DNA of 64,000 bases from Zonotrichia leucophrys gambelii (Eukaryota > Chordata > Aves > Passeriformes > Passerellidae). Below the pieces are notes generated by a model. It had not been told where the DNA came from. It did no database searches and saw nothing but the letters and a program-made list of their open reading frames with translations. The stretch covers positions 41,144,729 through 41,208,728 of the forward strand of contig NC_088169.1 in NCBI RefSeq assembly GCF_028769735.1, given 5' to 3'. The translations under genes and the position numbers were made by a program. Below are positions 26,860 through 37,010 of this stretch, in pieces; within the stretch, counting starts at the first letter, position 1, and every line of letters starts with the position of its first letter.

Positions 26860-28560
26860 ACCTTCACGGGTGGCAGTCCCGTGCCGTGTTCCCCCCGCGA
26901 ACCGGCCCAGCGCTATTCCCCGCTGCCTGCAGCGAGCCCCCTGCGCAGGGATGGAGCGGGCGGGCATGGAGCGGGGAGGGAGGATTTGGAGGAAGCCGCT
27001 GGGGCGGCCACGGCCCCACGGGGCCCTTTCCCTTTCCCTTCCAGAAGTAACACAAAGTTATGACTCCCGCTCGCCGCTCTCCCCGCTCGCACGCCGTGCC
27101 AAATGCTGAGTTAACAAAACCATAAATCACCGCTGAACCAGACGCGACGGCCCGGCAGCAGAGCCCGCCGCCTCTCGCCCCGTCCCACGCCGCGGCGCCT
27201 GCCCCAGGGAAGCGAAGGGGAGGCGGGCGGCGGGGGCAGCGGGCACCCGAACGGGCGCGGGGCTCGGGGCGCCTTCCCGCGCCCTTGGCGGCGTGGCAGC
27301 GGGGGAACGGCGGCTCCAGGTGCGGCGGGACGGGCAGCGGCGGCAGCTCCCCGCGCAGGGAGGCGCCGCGGGCCGCCGCGGCCGCCAGGCTCCCCCGGGG
27401 CCGGCGGCACCGCTGCCACCACTCCCGCCCGGGGCGCGGGGGAGCCGAAGTCCCGCCGCCGCCGCGCACCCGCCGCGTCCCCGCGCGGCCCGGCCCCGCG
27501 GCCAGAGGACACGGGCTGTCCCCGCGCCGTGGCCCCGCAGCCGCCCCGCAGCGGGGGTGGGCTGGCGGCGGCGCGGGCGGCTGCCTTACCTCGGAGCGGA
27601 GCGCGGAGCGCGGGTACACCCGCTTCTCCCAGCCGGGCGGAGGCGGCTCCGCGCAGCGGCGGCTTGTCACCTCTCCCGCCGCGACCGCGACGGCGGCGGC
27701 TCCTCGCGTAGGGGCGGTCCGGCCCCTCCCTGCCGGGGCCGAGCGCCGCTCGCACCGCCCCGGGGCCGGGCCCGCCCGCCGCAGCCCGCGCCGTCCGGCC
27801 GCCGCCGGGGCCGGGGAAGGGGCAGCGGCAGCGCGGGGCCCGGGGCTGCGGGCCGGCCCGCGGGGCTGTGCCTGGAGCCCGGCCCGCCTCCGGGACGGGC
27901 CCGAGCGTCTCCTCCGCAAAACAACGGGGGCAGCGGCGGGCGGGCGGGCGGTGCTGCAGAGCGGCCAAAATCCTGGGTTTGCGTCGTGTTCTTCGGCTTC
28001 CTTTTGATTGCTGGAGCTATGGCGTGTCACCGGTTACCGTGGACGATTTTCTGGAGGAAACAAACGCGCGGCTGGGCTCCCAGGGCTTATTCTTGCCGCA
28101 TTTTGACCTGAATTCGTGAGCAGTTTCTGTTCCTGTGAAGTGTCGTTCACAGGCAAAATGGGCTCTCTTCCCCTCGCCCGCAGCAGCCGGCGCAGGCCCC
28201 CGGTACCCCTCTGCCCCGCTCTCCCACTGGCCGCTGTCCCTGGAACAAGGGTTGGCGCCTTTCCCTAAAAAACATGGAATATTCCCCACGCAGAAAAAGA
28301 GGGGCAGCTGCAGTGATTCCCGGTGCGCCTCCAGCCCATCAAACTGTGCTTGTGCTCGTGTGCCGGGTGAAGCTGAAGGTGCGGTGGTTCGGGGGAGCAC
28401 TGCCCGCTCTGTCCCCAGCCACCCCTGGCCCCACGGTGCCAGCGAGCCCCTGCAGGGCTGAAGCCTCGTCTGGCAAACACCACAATTCATTTCCAGGCAG
28501 CTCGGGTCCCTGAACAGGCTCTCCAGAAAGCCAGGCAACATCCAGGGGTGAGGCCGCAGC
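26860..28560. promoter_or_regulatory. Strong CpG island, probable gene promoter
   Basis: The sequence turns sharply GC-rich at about 26,865. It is densest at 27,130-27,960, where long runs are nearly all G and C with very frequent CpG, then tapers to about 28,560. In birds an unmethylated island of this size normally marks a gene start, usually of a housekeeping or developmental gene. There is no TATA box in an obvious position. GC-box-like G/C runs are numerous and an NRF1-like TGCGCAGGG lies at 26,942. Long open frames on both strands (up to 388 codons) come from stop-poor GC-rich sequence: they are A, R, G and P-rich and mutually overlapping, so I do not call them genes. The splice donor described separately favours transcription to the left. 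Confidence 0.88.
27590..27970 (-). other. Candidate non-coding first exon, leftward gene
   Basis: On the minus strand the sequence reads CGAG followed by GTAAGG, a near-consensus splice donor. The exon would end at 27,590 and the intron begin at 27,589. A weaker alternative donor, AGAG then GTGACA, would end the exon at 27,671. The upstream minus-strand sequence is GC-rich and CpG-dense, as expected for a 5' untranslated first exon; the upper limit given is only a guess because no initiator is identifiable. Frames through it are arginine-, alanine- and proline-rich, so coding use is not supported, although a start codon within them cannot be excluded. The gene's later exons are not visible in 1-27,000, which would then be intron. 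On the plus strand CCAG then GTGCGG at 27,319/27,320 is a moderate donor, so bidirectional transcription is possible. Confidence 0.45.
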
Positions 28561-31500
28561 TGCCCCATCCTCGATGGATCTCAGCCGCTGCAGCATCCCA
28601 ATTGTAAGGGTGGTGGAGCAGGAAATAAATCAGAAAGCGGCTGCAGTTCAATTTCAAGTAAATTCCTTCAGACTGTCCCTAAGGTCTTTCACAAGGATCA
28701 GTAACTGAACTGCTACTGAAAAATGTGTCACATTTTGAGAAGAAAAGCGGCCCTTTCAACTTAGCCACATCCTTTTGGTGTTAGGAGGCTGAAAAAAGGC
28801 AAAAAGAAAAACCCGGGGTTTTAATTTTTTTTTTATTTAAGAAATGAGCAGAGTGAAAAATTATTATTTTAAGGCTAATTGAAAACCTGTTTTAACCAGT
28901 CTGTTCAAGGCGGCCCCATGGTTAAATGTGTTTGAATATACCCAATGAAAAAATTATGGTAATATTGTTCTACTGTGAAAGGGAAAATAGAATAAATGGA
29001 GTAAACACAAAGCCAAGCTAGAGCCTAGCTGAGGATGCCACCAGGTACAGTAAGCACCCTCCCCCAGTTTGTAGGAGGAGACAATGGCTTTGAAAAGGGT
29101 GGAAAATAAAATTTAAAACTCTGCTGCTGCTCCAGCATAACCCAGTGCTGATCATGGTAGCCCCTAGGTAACCAGAAACAGCAACAGCAACATCTCTATT
29201 CTTTCCCTCCTTTCATATAATTTTGATCTCGGTGAATGGCAATTTTGTGAAAGAAAATAAATGAAATTGTAACATTTTTTTTTCCCCTGGCATATTGTTT
29301 TTAATCTTCATTAAATGAAAGAAAGCAGAACTAAAGAAGTTGTTAAATATGCAAAAAGCCTCAACAGGAAGTGCCATCACTGAGAGTTTAGTGCTCAGCT
29401 GATACCATGAAACGCAGGCTCTCCGGAGGCCTTCTATTAAGCATCTATGCCCAGAAGCAGAATTAAATATATTTCAGGCCAAATCCAACACAGGTTTTTA
29501 CCCTGCTTTTAAAAACCACCCATAAGGTGCCTATTCTCTTCAGGCAACTTAATGTGCCCATCAACTGGCTTTGAGCAAGCCCCTCTTTCTGCAAATTAAC
29601 CTGATTAAATTCTGTCTTCCTCTCTTGGCTGTGGAGAATGACTGATGTTATCCTATTTCTGACAATCTTCTACATATACATCTCAAGTTATGATGAGTTA
29701 TATTTTGCCTTCAGAATTTACGTTTTGGTTCAAATTGCCACATTTTCTCAAACTTGTATCATTCTTTTGCTCTCCTCCAATCATTTGAATAAGACATCCA
29801 CAATAAGACACTGTAGACCAGCCAAGCCTCAGAAGTAATGAAGAAAGTAGAATAATTAATGGTGACTTACATATAGATTTTTTGCCAATAAATCCCTCCG
29901 TGTGATTTGTTTTTGTTGCAATGGCAATTTCATGCTGACTCATTGAGTAGTGGATCACTGCCAAGGGCACCCTTTCTTCACCAGCTCTTCCCTGTATGAA
30001 TTTCATGCCCTCCTAAGTGCCTAGTCAGCACTTGGCCCCATCTTGTTCGTTTTGCATACAAAATTGAGAGTATTTTTTAGTAGCAATAGTTTATCAATGT
30101 ACATTCTGAAGTGGCTTATTGATCTTGCAATATGGATCATTAATTTTGCATTTTTCTTTAAAAGATTATTTCTCAATCGGCTTAATGAGGCTTAGTCAAT
30201 ATTATCCTACTTGGAAAGGTGCAGCCTAGAAAACTGATGAGAAGACAAGACAAAGTTAAATACCATTAACTCTTTAATATTTGCAGGGATTTTTTTTGGT
30301 CTTATTTGTATTATTAATTTTTACTACAAATGTACCACAAGGACTAAAGGGGTTTTACCGTTTAAACAAGATGTTTGAATAGAACTATTTATATTTTATA
30401 AAATCATGAAATGGTATTCAGAAATTATGCTGAATTTTGCTGAAACTTATCTGTCAAATCTTTGAACAGAGCATAAGATCCGTGTTTCTGGGCTCCATTC
30501 TCGCCTTCCCTGCTGCACCAGGGGCTTGCCCTGGTGCTGCCCACTAGCCATGGAATCCAGGAGAGTCCCAGGAGCCAGCCCACAGTAGGGGCCAGCACAC
30601 GTCCATTTTCCATCAGCAGCCATCCCCCGCCCAGTGGTGCCCTCATGTGTCTCCACACGTGAATTTCAAACCCCGGGATTCCAGGAATTCGTTCGATTTA
30701 TGTGTCACTAGAAACCAGGCATACGCATTCTCTGTGCCGTGCAGCGCCTTTCTCTCCACCCTAAAATCGGTTTGGGAATTTCCTACAAGGGAAGGAGGTA
30801 TGGAGTGAAATACCATTTGTCCATACCAGCATAATCTGGGTTTTTATTTGCTTTTATATAAAAATGGCTATCAAGAAAATCCAACAGTCAGTTTCAGACC
30901 ATGGCAAACTCCTAAGTTCAGATATGAATTCTCCTTGCCCCTTTATTTTCAAGGCTACCAGTAAAAAGAAACTTTACAAATTACCCTTTTTTTCTATCTA
31001 TATAGTCATGTACTGCAGGAAGGGAAAGTTGGCATGGTTTCACTGACATTATGCCTGTCTCCACAAGTTAAGATTAATTTGCTGTTTCAAAGGCCATCAA
31101 GCCAGTTCAAGCCTATGTCATTTTTCTAAAGCCTAGAAAAATTCAGCTGAGTATCAAGTTTTCCTGTGTGTGGGCACCAATATATGTACATACAGAGGCC
31201 ATTAGAATTCATAGCTAGGGCCATAACTCATTCTTTTCCCTATTTTTTTTTAATAGTAAGGAGAAAACATGAACTCATGCAAGTTAATTGTGCAAATATT
31301 TTTTTATTAAATGTTGGAGCAAAAAATTATCATAAACAATTCACCCAAAATTTGTGCAATGCCATCATCCAAGGAAACAAAGTCTGCAAGCTGCTGCTTC
31401 TGCACAAGTTTTGCAATATCTTTTTTTCATGTATGCAACATTAAATTTGTTCCTGCGACAATTGCTGCATCTGCCCCATCTGTTCAGGATGCTCTTGGGA

Positions 31501-32619
31501 AATAACACTTCAAATACATTCACGATACATTTATTAGGAAGTTTTGCAGTCTTTCATTATTTCAGGACTCAAGGCCATATTGAATCAATAGATTACAGAT
31601 ATACCATGTGCCATGTGCTATTAAATTTTCTCAAGGCACAGCCACAGAGAGCCAGCCCAATGACACTGTTCTCAACTTCAGTAATCACAGCAGAAGCTGT
31701 CTTACCCCACAGCAGACTGATCTTTGCATGCTATGCTCAAAGAAATAGAGAAGATGAAGTTGACCAAAGGCCTGGTAGGGACTGGCTTCTTCTTTAATCT
31801 GTGGTGATGCCATATTGCCAGGTGATCCTAAGAGAAAACCACTGCCCTGTTCTTCAAAGGAAGACAGAATACCCCTGACTTGGAAGCAAATTATTTCCCA
31901 TTTATAGATTCATTTAATTCTTTGCAACTTTATTCACTGTGTGAAAAAGCTGTAGAAGATGAGTATGTGAGAAAAAAGATTCTCCATATAATTGCAGAAA
32001 ATGAGTGCTTCCAACCAATATTCCAGCTCATTTCTAGTGTGTCAGAGTAACCCTCTACCCACAAAGTACAATTGGGCTATTGTGCAGCAGAAAGAAGTCT
32101 TTCCATACTGTGACAGCCAACCAGCTGAAGGCCAGACATGCAAGATTTTAATACATTCATGGTTTTAATGAAGAGCTGTAAATGAAATGAACATGCTCAG
32201 GGCAGTACAGTGCTCATGTCCTCGGGGAGGACTGCAGAGGGACATCTCCATACTACCTACACATGACTCTTCTTGAGTCTGTGATCAAGTCACACTTGGT
32301 GTTGCATGCACATGGCTAAACTTTCTTCTACTTTACTTTCTTTCTTAAAGCTGGCCACATTTGTTCTGCCTAGTGTGCACAGTTATTCCCTGCTCTTAGA
32401 ACATGGTGGTGGTGTGAGTTTGCATGCTCAGTATTGTCTGAAGGTGTGTCATGCAACCATTCCATGTGGTAGGTAGCCATTAAACAGGGCAGAGAAAAGC
32501 AGACTGCCAGTGCTGAGCCTGTACCCTTGCCCTGTGCAGTTTACTTCTATACATGTAACATCACAGAGTTTTCTGATCCTGAGTTTTCTACTCTATACAT
32601 ACAGCTAACGTTGCCAGAT
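28561..32619. other. AT-rich non-coding DNA right of the island
   Basis: No supported gene. About 30,010-30,200 is complex AT-rich sequence with words such as CATTAATTTTGCAT and may be a conserved element, without proof. About 30,480-30,660 is a short GC-richer patch. The minus strand at about 31,300-31,730 shows short coding-like segments discussed in the findings. The remainder is featureless. Confidence 0.5.
30515..30537. repeat. Short perfect hairpin, 9-bp arms
   Basis: GCACCAGGG (30,515-30,523), a 5-base spacer GCTTG, then CCCTGGTGC (30,529-30,537) form a perfect inverted repeat inside a small GC-richer patch. It is too short for a microRNA precursor and has no flanking complementarity, so it is recorded only as a structural motif. 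Confidence 0.7.
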
Positions 32620-33850
32620 CCCATGTGTAATTCATTGTATTTGACCTTCTTAATTTTACTTTTTTTGTCAGATTGTGGCTCTCAATGAGATGATTCAGAC
32701 TCACTGGCAAAAGCAGTACGTGCTCTGCAGTATTTACTACCATCTGCAAACTTTGCCATAATATTTTATCTTGTCTAGATCATTGATAAAAGTATTAAGC
32801 ACAAAAATAAGTTTCTGGGAGAAAAATCATTACAATAGCTTCTTTTGTTTATGTCTTTTCATTAACAATAACATGTGGAGATCAAACAGCGAGTCAGTTT
32901 TTAATCCGTGTAATGTTAATTTTGTATAATGGAACTTCTTTTAAATCAAAGTGTTATTGCTGTATTGACTGGGAAGCTTTGAAAGGATCAATGGCTGTCA
33001 CGTGAACACAGTTGTCTGTAGCACTTGGAATCACACAGTTTTCAAAACAAAGGAAGAAACACAGACACAAACTCCCCAGCAGAAGAAGTATAGTAACTAC
33101 TTTCTTGGGCACTGTGTTGACAGATCTTAATTGTATTTTGACCTCTAATTTTTGTTAATAAGATCCAAAATTAGCAATCTCTTTGCTGTGGTAATGAATA
33201 ACACTGTTAGTTATTCAACAAGTCCTTTCAAACTTTTCAAAACTGATGCAACTTTGACAATATTCTTCTGGAATCACCCACGACCTAGGAAAATGCCTCA
33301 TTAGCAACTGAAGACAGGTTCTTGAAGTGTGATTTCAGCAGAACTCAGCCTGCTAGCTTTCTTGCAGGTGATTTTTTCCTCCCTCTCTCTCACATGGATA
33401 CATAATCCCTTTGTTACAAATGCCAGAAATCTGTTGTGCTGTTTACCTATCGTATTTCATGTGTACTTGTGGTAAGATCCTTCCTTGCTTTTCCTCCTAA
33501 TATTTATGTAAAGTGCCCTTTTACTGCATTTAATCCCGTTGCCTCCTACTACTCTAGCAAGTAACTTTTTATTTTCTTGCTACTTTTAATCCCCGTCATT
33601 AATTACTTTGTTTCCCCACCTGAGTCTTTACAAATTGATTTTCTATTTTCTCTTTTCCTCATTTAATTTTTTAACCAGGGTGGCTTTCTGCCCAGTAAAA
33701 GCTTTACATGCTAATGAAATCTTGTCGATCTACATATCCAAGTGGCTATCCTTGAACGACTGGCAATTTCTCTTAAAGCTTTCTACTTCAAAGCCCTGTT
33801 CTCTGTCCTTTATGCTGACAATTAGTCTAAGCTTTGGATAATTAGCTCTT
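32620..33850 (-). mobile_element. Ancient L3/CR1-like LINE relic, reverse-transcriptase region
   Basis: The plus-strand word order follows the inverted reverse-transcriptase region of ancient amniote L3/CR1 elements as I recall it: CCATCTGCAAACTTTGCC near 32,741, CTAGATCATTGATAAAAGTA near 32,776, TTTTTAATCCGTGTAATGTT near 32,898, TTGTATAATGGAACTTCTTT near 32,923, then TTTTTTAACCAGGGTGGCTT near 33,667 and a CAATTTCTCTTAAAGC piece near 33,765. The element runs right to left. The middle (about 33,000-33,600) is barely recognisable and could hold unrelated sequence. All frames are broken, so it is inactive. Its decay exceeds that of the CR1 copy at 35,404, which makes it an old insertion. Confidence 0.55.
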
Positions 33851-34422
33851 TTAGAATTTCACAGATGAATATTGGTTGCTACCATTGCCTGTTTAGGCAA
33901 ATGGAGTGTAATCAGATTCTAATGAGAAATACATAAACAACAGGGTAATTTTTAGAGTGACAATTAACTATACTTTGTCAAGAGAAGGTCTTATAATGAA
34001 CTCATTCCCTTTGGGAGGAAGGATACTGCATTAAGAAGATTTTAAAAGAAAATAGTCCTTCTCCTTTAATGCCATCAGTTCTGGGGTTCGTTTGTCTTTT
34101 TTCTTTTTTGTTTTGTTTTGCTTTGTATTTTTTTGTGTTTCCCATGCAAACTATCAAGCAATCATTCCCTGGTTAGAAGTTACCAATTATATTTATTTTC
34201 TATCTAGATGATTTATATGTAAATCATAAGCTTTAGCATAAAACATAGTGTTATTTGCTAAGATCCAAACGTCTTGACAGCTCATACATAGGATAACATA
34301 TTTCAGGTGTTCTTTACCCTATAGCTTTTTAAGGCCAGTAGAGACAACAGCAATAATCCAACCAGGTGTGCATTAAAATAGGATTTACACTCAGGCCACA
34401 TTCACCTAAATTCAGGGCATCA

Positions 34423-34597
34423 AGAAATCAGACATAGTCCCGTAGCCACGACATTCTACAAAAACAGCAAAAGTTAGTGCTGCAAGTTCTCTGCTGAAGA
34501 AGCTGTATTTTTAAAATAATATTCTTTTATTTCTATACAACACTTCATTGTGTACGTGTTTCACCACATGCCTTTTTATAATACCATTTTTGTACCT
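34423..34597 (+). repeat. Direct duplication, copy A (175 bp)
   Basis: This segment recurs at 35,823-35,997 at an offset of exactly 1,400 bases, with about four substitutions in 175 positions and no indel (visual count). It starts AGAAATCAGACATAGTCCCG and ends TTTTTGTACCT. Outside these limits the two copies diverge at once: here the sequence continues into AAATGTAACC and is preceded by CATCA. Since this copy sits in ordinary AT-rich sequence while copy B interrupts a CR1, this is the likelier source copy. That direction is inference. Confidence 0.92.
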
Positions 34598-35403
34598 AAA
34601 TGTAACCAAACCATTTAACTCTTTAAAATGACAGCTCACATGTTTTTAAATATTGTTAGCCCTTGCCAGAGAAGTTTTCTTAGACCCATTAGAAAGGTTG
34701 CTAAAGTTCATACCTTACAGTTTCACCTACATCTATTTAATAATTTACAGGCTGGGAATTGCAACACTGAATTCTGTTTCAACAAAGCACTTAACTTTAA
34801 GGATTTGTTTAAGTTTATCGCTGTTTCTCAGACCGCTTAAGTATGTCTTGAAGTTCCAGTGGTGCCTTGGTATGTTTAAATGGTTTGCTGAATAGAGATG
34901 AATTTAAGAACACACATTTGTTTTCTGTTTTCTGTTTTTTTCTGGAATAAAGATTTCTTCTTCAATTTAGTTTACATTTCTCAGCATTTCTCCTATTAAA
35001 AGTCTAAGAATTATAGCTGTTTAAGAACTTTGGTTTTAAAATTATCCAGGAAAAATAGGCAAATATTTTTATAGTTTATCATTTGAACTAGAGAATGAAT
35101 CTAGACATCCAGTGCCTTATAAACTATAGCAATTTTTTAAAATTTGCAAATGACTCTTGTAGGGGTATGCTCAATGAATACGTAACAGATCCCCAGAGCT
35201 ACTGGCACAACTTCACAGGAGTTATGTCAGAATTTTTACCTATACAGTACTTCTGCAAATGAATAACGTTTAAATAATTAATTTTCTTCTACATGCAATG
35301 CATTGACAAGCATAAGTGTCCTCCTATCTACCTGAGCCTCAGTTAGTTATGGTGTAGAAAAATTGGTGAGAGTTTCTGGAAGCAATAAGGTACAAAACCA
35401 ACA

Positions 35404-35820
35404 TAATCATAGAATCATTTAGGTTTCAAAGAGACCTTTAAGATCCTTAAGTCCACCTGTTAACCCAACATTTCCAAGTCCACCTAAGTGGTCCATGCAC
35501 CTAAGTGTCATATCTACAATCTTATAAATGCCAGCAGGGATGGTGACACAACCATTCCCATGGGCAGCCTGTTCCAATGCTTAACCCTTTCCATGAAGAG
35601 ATTTTTAATATCCAATCCAAACCTCCCCTGGCATTTTGAGGTGACACATTTCTTCTTGTCCTGTTGCTGATTTCTTGGGAGAGGGATCCTGACCTGGCAA
35701 CTCCCTCCCTTCTGGTGGTTGCAGAGTGTGATAAGGTCTCCCCTGAACCTCCTTTTTTCCAGCTGAAGAGCCCCAGCTCCCTGAGCTGCTCCTCACCGGA
35801 CTTGTGCTCCAGAGCCTACA
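35404..35820 (-). mobile_element. CR1 LINE 3' end, minus orientation (left part)
   Basis: Begins with AATCATAGAATCATTTAGG, the inverted 3' terminus of an avian CR1, followed by the inverted 3' region: TTCCATGAAGAGATTTTTAA, CAAACCTCCCCTGGC, TTCTTCTTGTCCTGTTGCTG and GAGCTGCTCCTCACCGGACT, reaching TTGTGCTCCAGAGCC at about 35,802-35,816. There the element is interrupted; the next CR1 text (ATTGCCCTTCTCTGGCC) resumes near 36,074. About 15-20 bases of expected consensus between them are missing or altered. Divergence is moderate, clearly above that of the duplicated segment inserted into it. Confidence 0.9.
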
Positions 35821-35822
35821 TC

Positions 35823-35997
35823 AGAAATCAGACATAGTCCCGTAGCCACGACATTCTACAAAAACAGCAGAAGTTAGTGCTGCAAGTTCTCTGCTGAAGA
35901 AGTTGTAATTTTAAAATAATATTCTTTTATTTTTATACAACACTTCATTGTGTACGTGTTTCACCACATGCCTTTTTATAATACCATTTTTGTACCT
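35823..35997 (+). repeat. Direct duplication, copy B, inserted in a CR1
   Basis: Near-identical (about four differences) to 34,423-34,597, in the same orientation, and lying between two collinear parts of one CR1 element. On the right it passes directly into a TCTA-type microsatellite. The lower divergence between copies than between this CR1 and its recalled consensus suggests that the duplication happened after the CR1 had inserted and aged. No terminal repeats or clear target duplication are visible, so a template-switch or rearrangement origin fits better than transposition. Confidence 0.92.
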
Positions 35998-36071
35998 GTC
36001 TATCTATTGTGATAGATAGAATCTATCTATCTGTTTATCTATCTGTTTATCTATCTATAAATCTATCTGTT
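35998..36071. repeat. Interrupted (TCTA/TCTG)n microsatellite
   Basis: Imperfect tetranucleotide array with TCTATCTA, TCTGTTTA and AATCTATC variants and an internal inversion (TATCTATTGTGATAGATA near 35,999-36,016, which can fold on itself). It sits exactly at the junction between the duplicated 175-bp segment and the resumed CR1 sequence, and is likely to be length-polymorphic. Confidence 0.9.
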
Positions 36072-37010
36072 CTATTGCCCTTCTCTGGCCATGCTCCAGC
36101 TCCGCAGTGTCTGTTTGTAGTGAGGGGCCCAGAACTGAACTCAGAATTGGAGGTGTGGCCTCACCAGTGCTGAGTACAGAGGGATTACCTGTCCAAGCCA
36201 TGAGCAGCAGTTTTTTCCAGGAGAATGCTGTGGGAAGCAGTGTCAAAAGCTTTTCTAGAGTGCAGGCAAATAACACCCACAGCCTTTCTCTTATCCACCA
36301 GACAAATCAACTTGTCATAGCATGAGATCAGGCTGGTCAAGGATGATCTACCCTTCATGAACCAATGCTGGCTGGGCCTCATCCCTTGGCTGCCGCACAC
36401 GTGCTCCATGCAGCCCATGGTACTCAGGATGGACTGCTCCATGACCTTGCCCAATATCCAGGTCATGCTGACAGGTCTGTAGTTCCCTGTCTTCCCTTCC
36501 AGCCTCTCTTACAGCTGGGTGTCACACTGTGTAGCCTGCAGTCAGCTGGAACCTCTCCAGTTATCCAGGACTGATGACACCGGATGGGAAGTGGTTCAGT
36601 GAACACTTCTGCCAATTCCCTCAGTACCCTGGGATGAATGCCACTGCGGCCATAGACTTGTGTGCCTCTAAGTGGTATAGCATGGCACTGACCATTTTCC
36701 CTTGGCTTATGGGGGCCTCATTCTGCTTCTCGTCTTCCAGCTCAGAGGGCTGGGGGTGACCAGAGAACAACTGGTCTTACTACTAAAGACTGAGGCAAAA
36801 AAAGCTTTACAAACCTCAGGCTTTTCCTCATTAGTCACTATGTTTTCCTTCACATCCAATAAAGAATGGAGATTCTCCTTAGCCCTCCTTTAGTTGCTAA
36901 TGCATTTATAGAAACATTTTTTGTTATCTTTTGTGGCAGTAACCAGATTAAGTTCTAGTTGGGCTCTAGGTCTTCTAATTTTCTGCCCTGCATAACCTCA
37001 TGACCTGACT
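36072..37010 (-). mobile_element. CR1 LINE, reverse-transcriptase region (right part), broken
   Basis: Continuation of the CR1 whose 3' end is at 35,404. Inverted CR1 text is clear: CATGCTCCAGCTCCGCAGTG, GTGAGGGGCCCAGAACTGAA, GGTGTGGCCTCACCAGTGC, AGGAGAATGCTGTGGGAAGC, TGACAGGTCTGTAGTTCCCT and GAGAACAACTGGTCTTACTA. At about 36,184 it jumps from the GAGTACAGAGGGA segment directly to ACCTGTCCAAGCCATGAGC, so several hundred bases of the usual element are deleted. The minus frame 36,185-36,466 keeps a reverse-transcriptase signature (KAFDTASHSILLEK near its C-terminal end, FMKGRSSLTSL upstream), but the coding region is truncated and interrupted, so the element is dead. Recognisable CR1 text ends near 37,010. 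Confidence 0.92.

Noticed and set aside
26864..28111. Long open frames on both strands in the CpG island (388, 285, 272 and 240 codons)
   Set aside because: They overlap in several frames and on both strands, are A/R/G/P-rich, and follow from the scarcity of stops in nearly pure GC sequence. No domain is recognisable.
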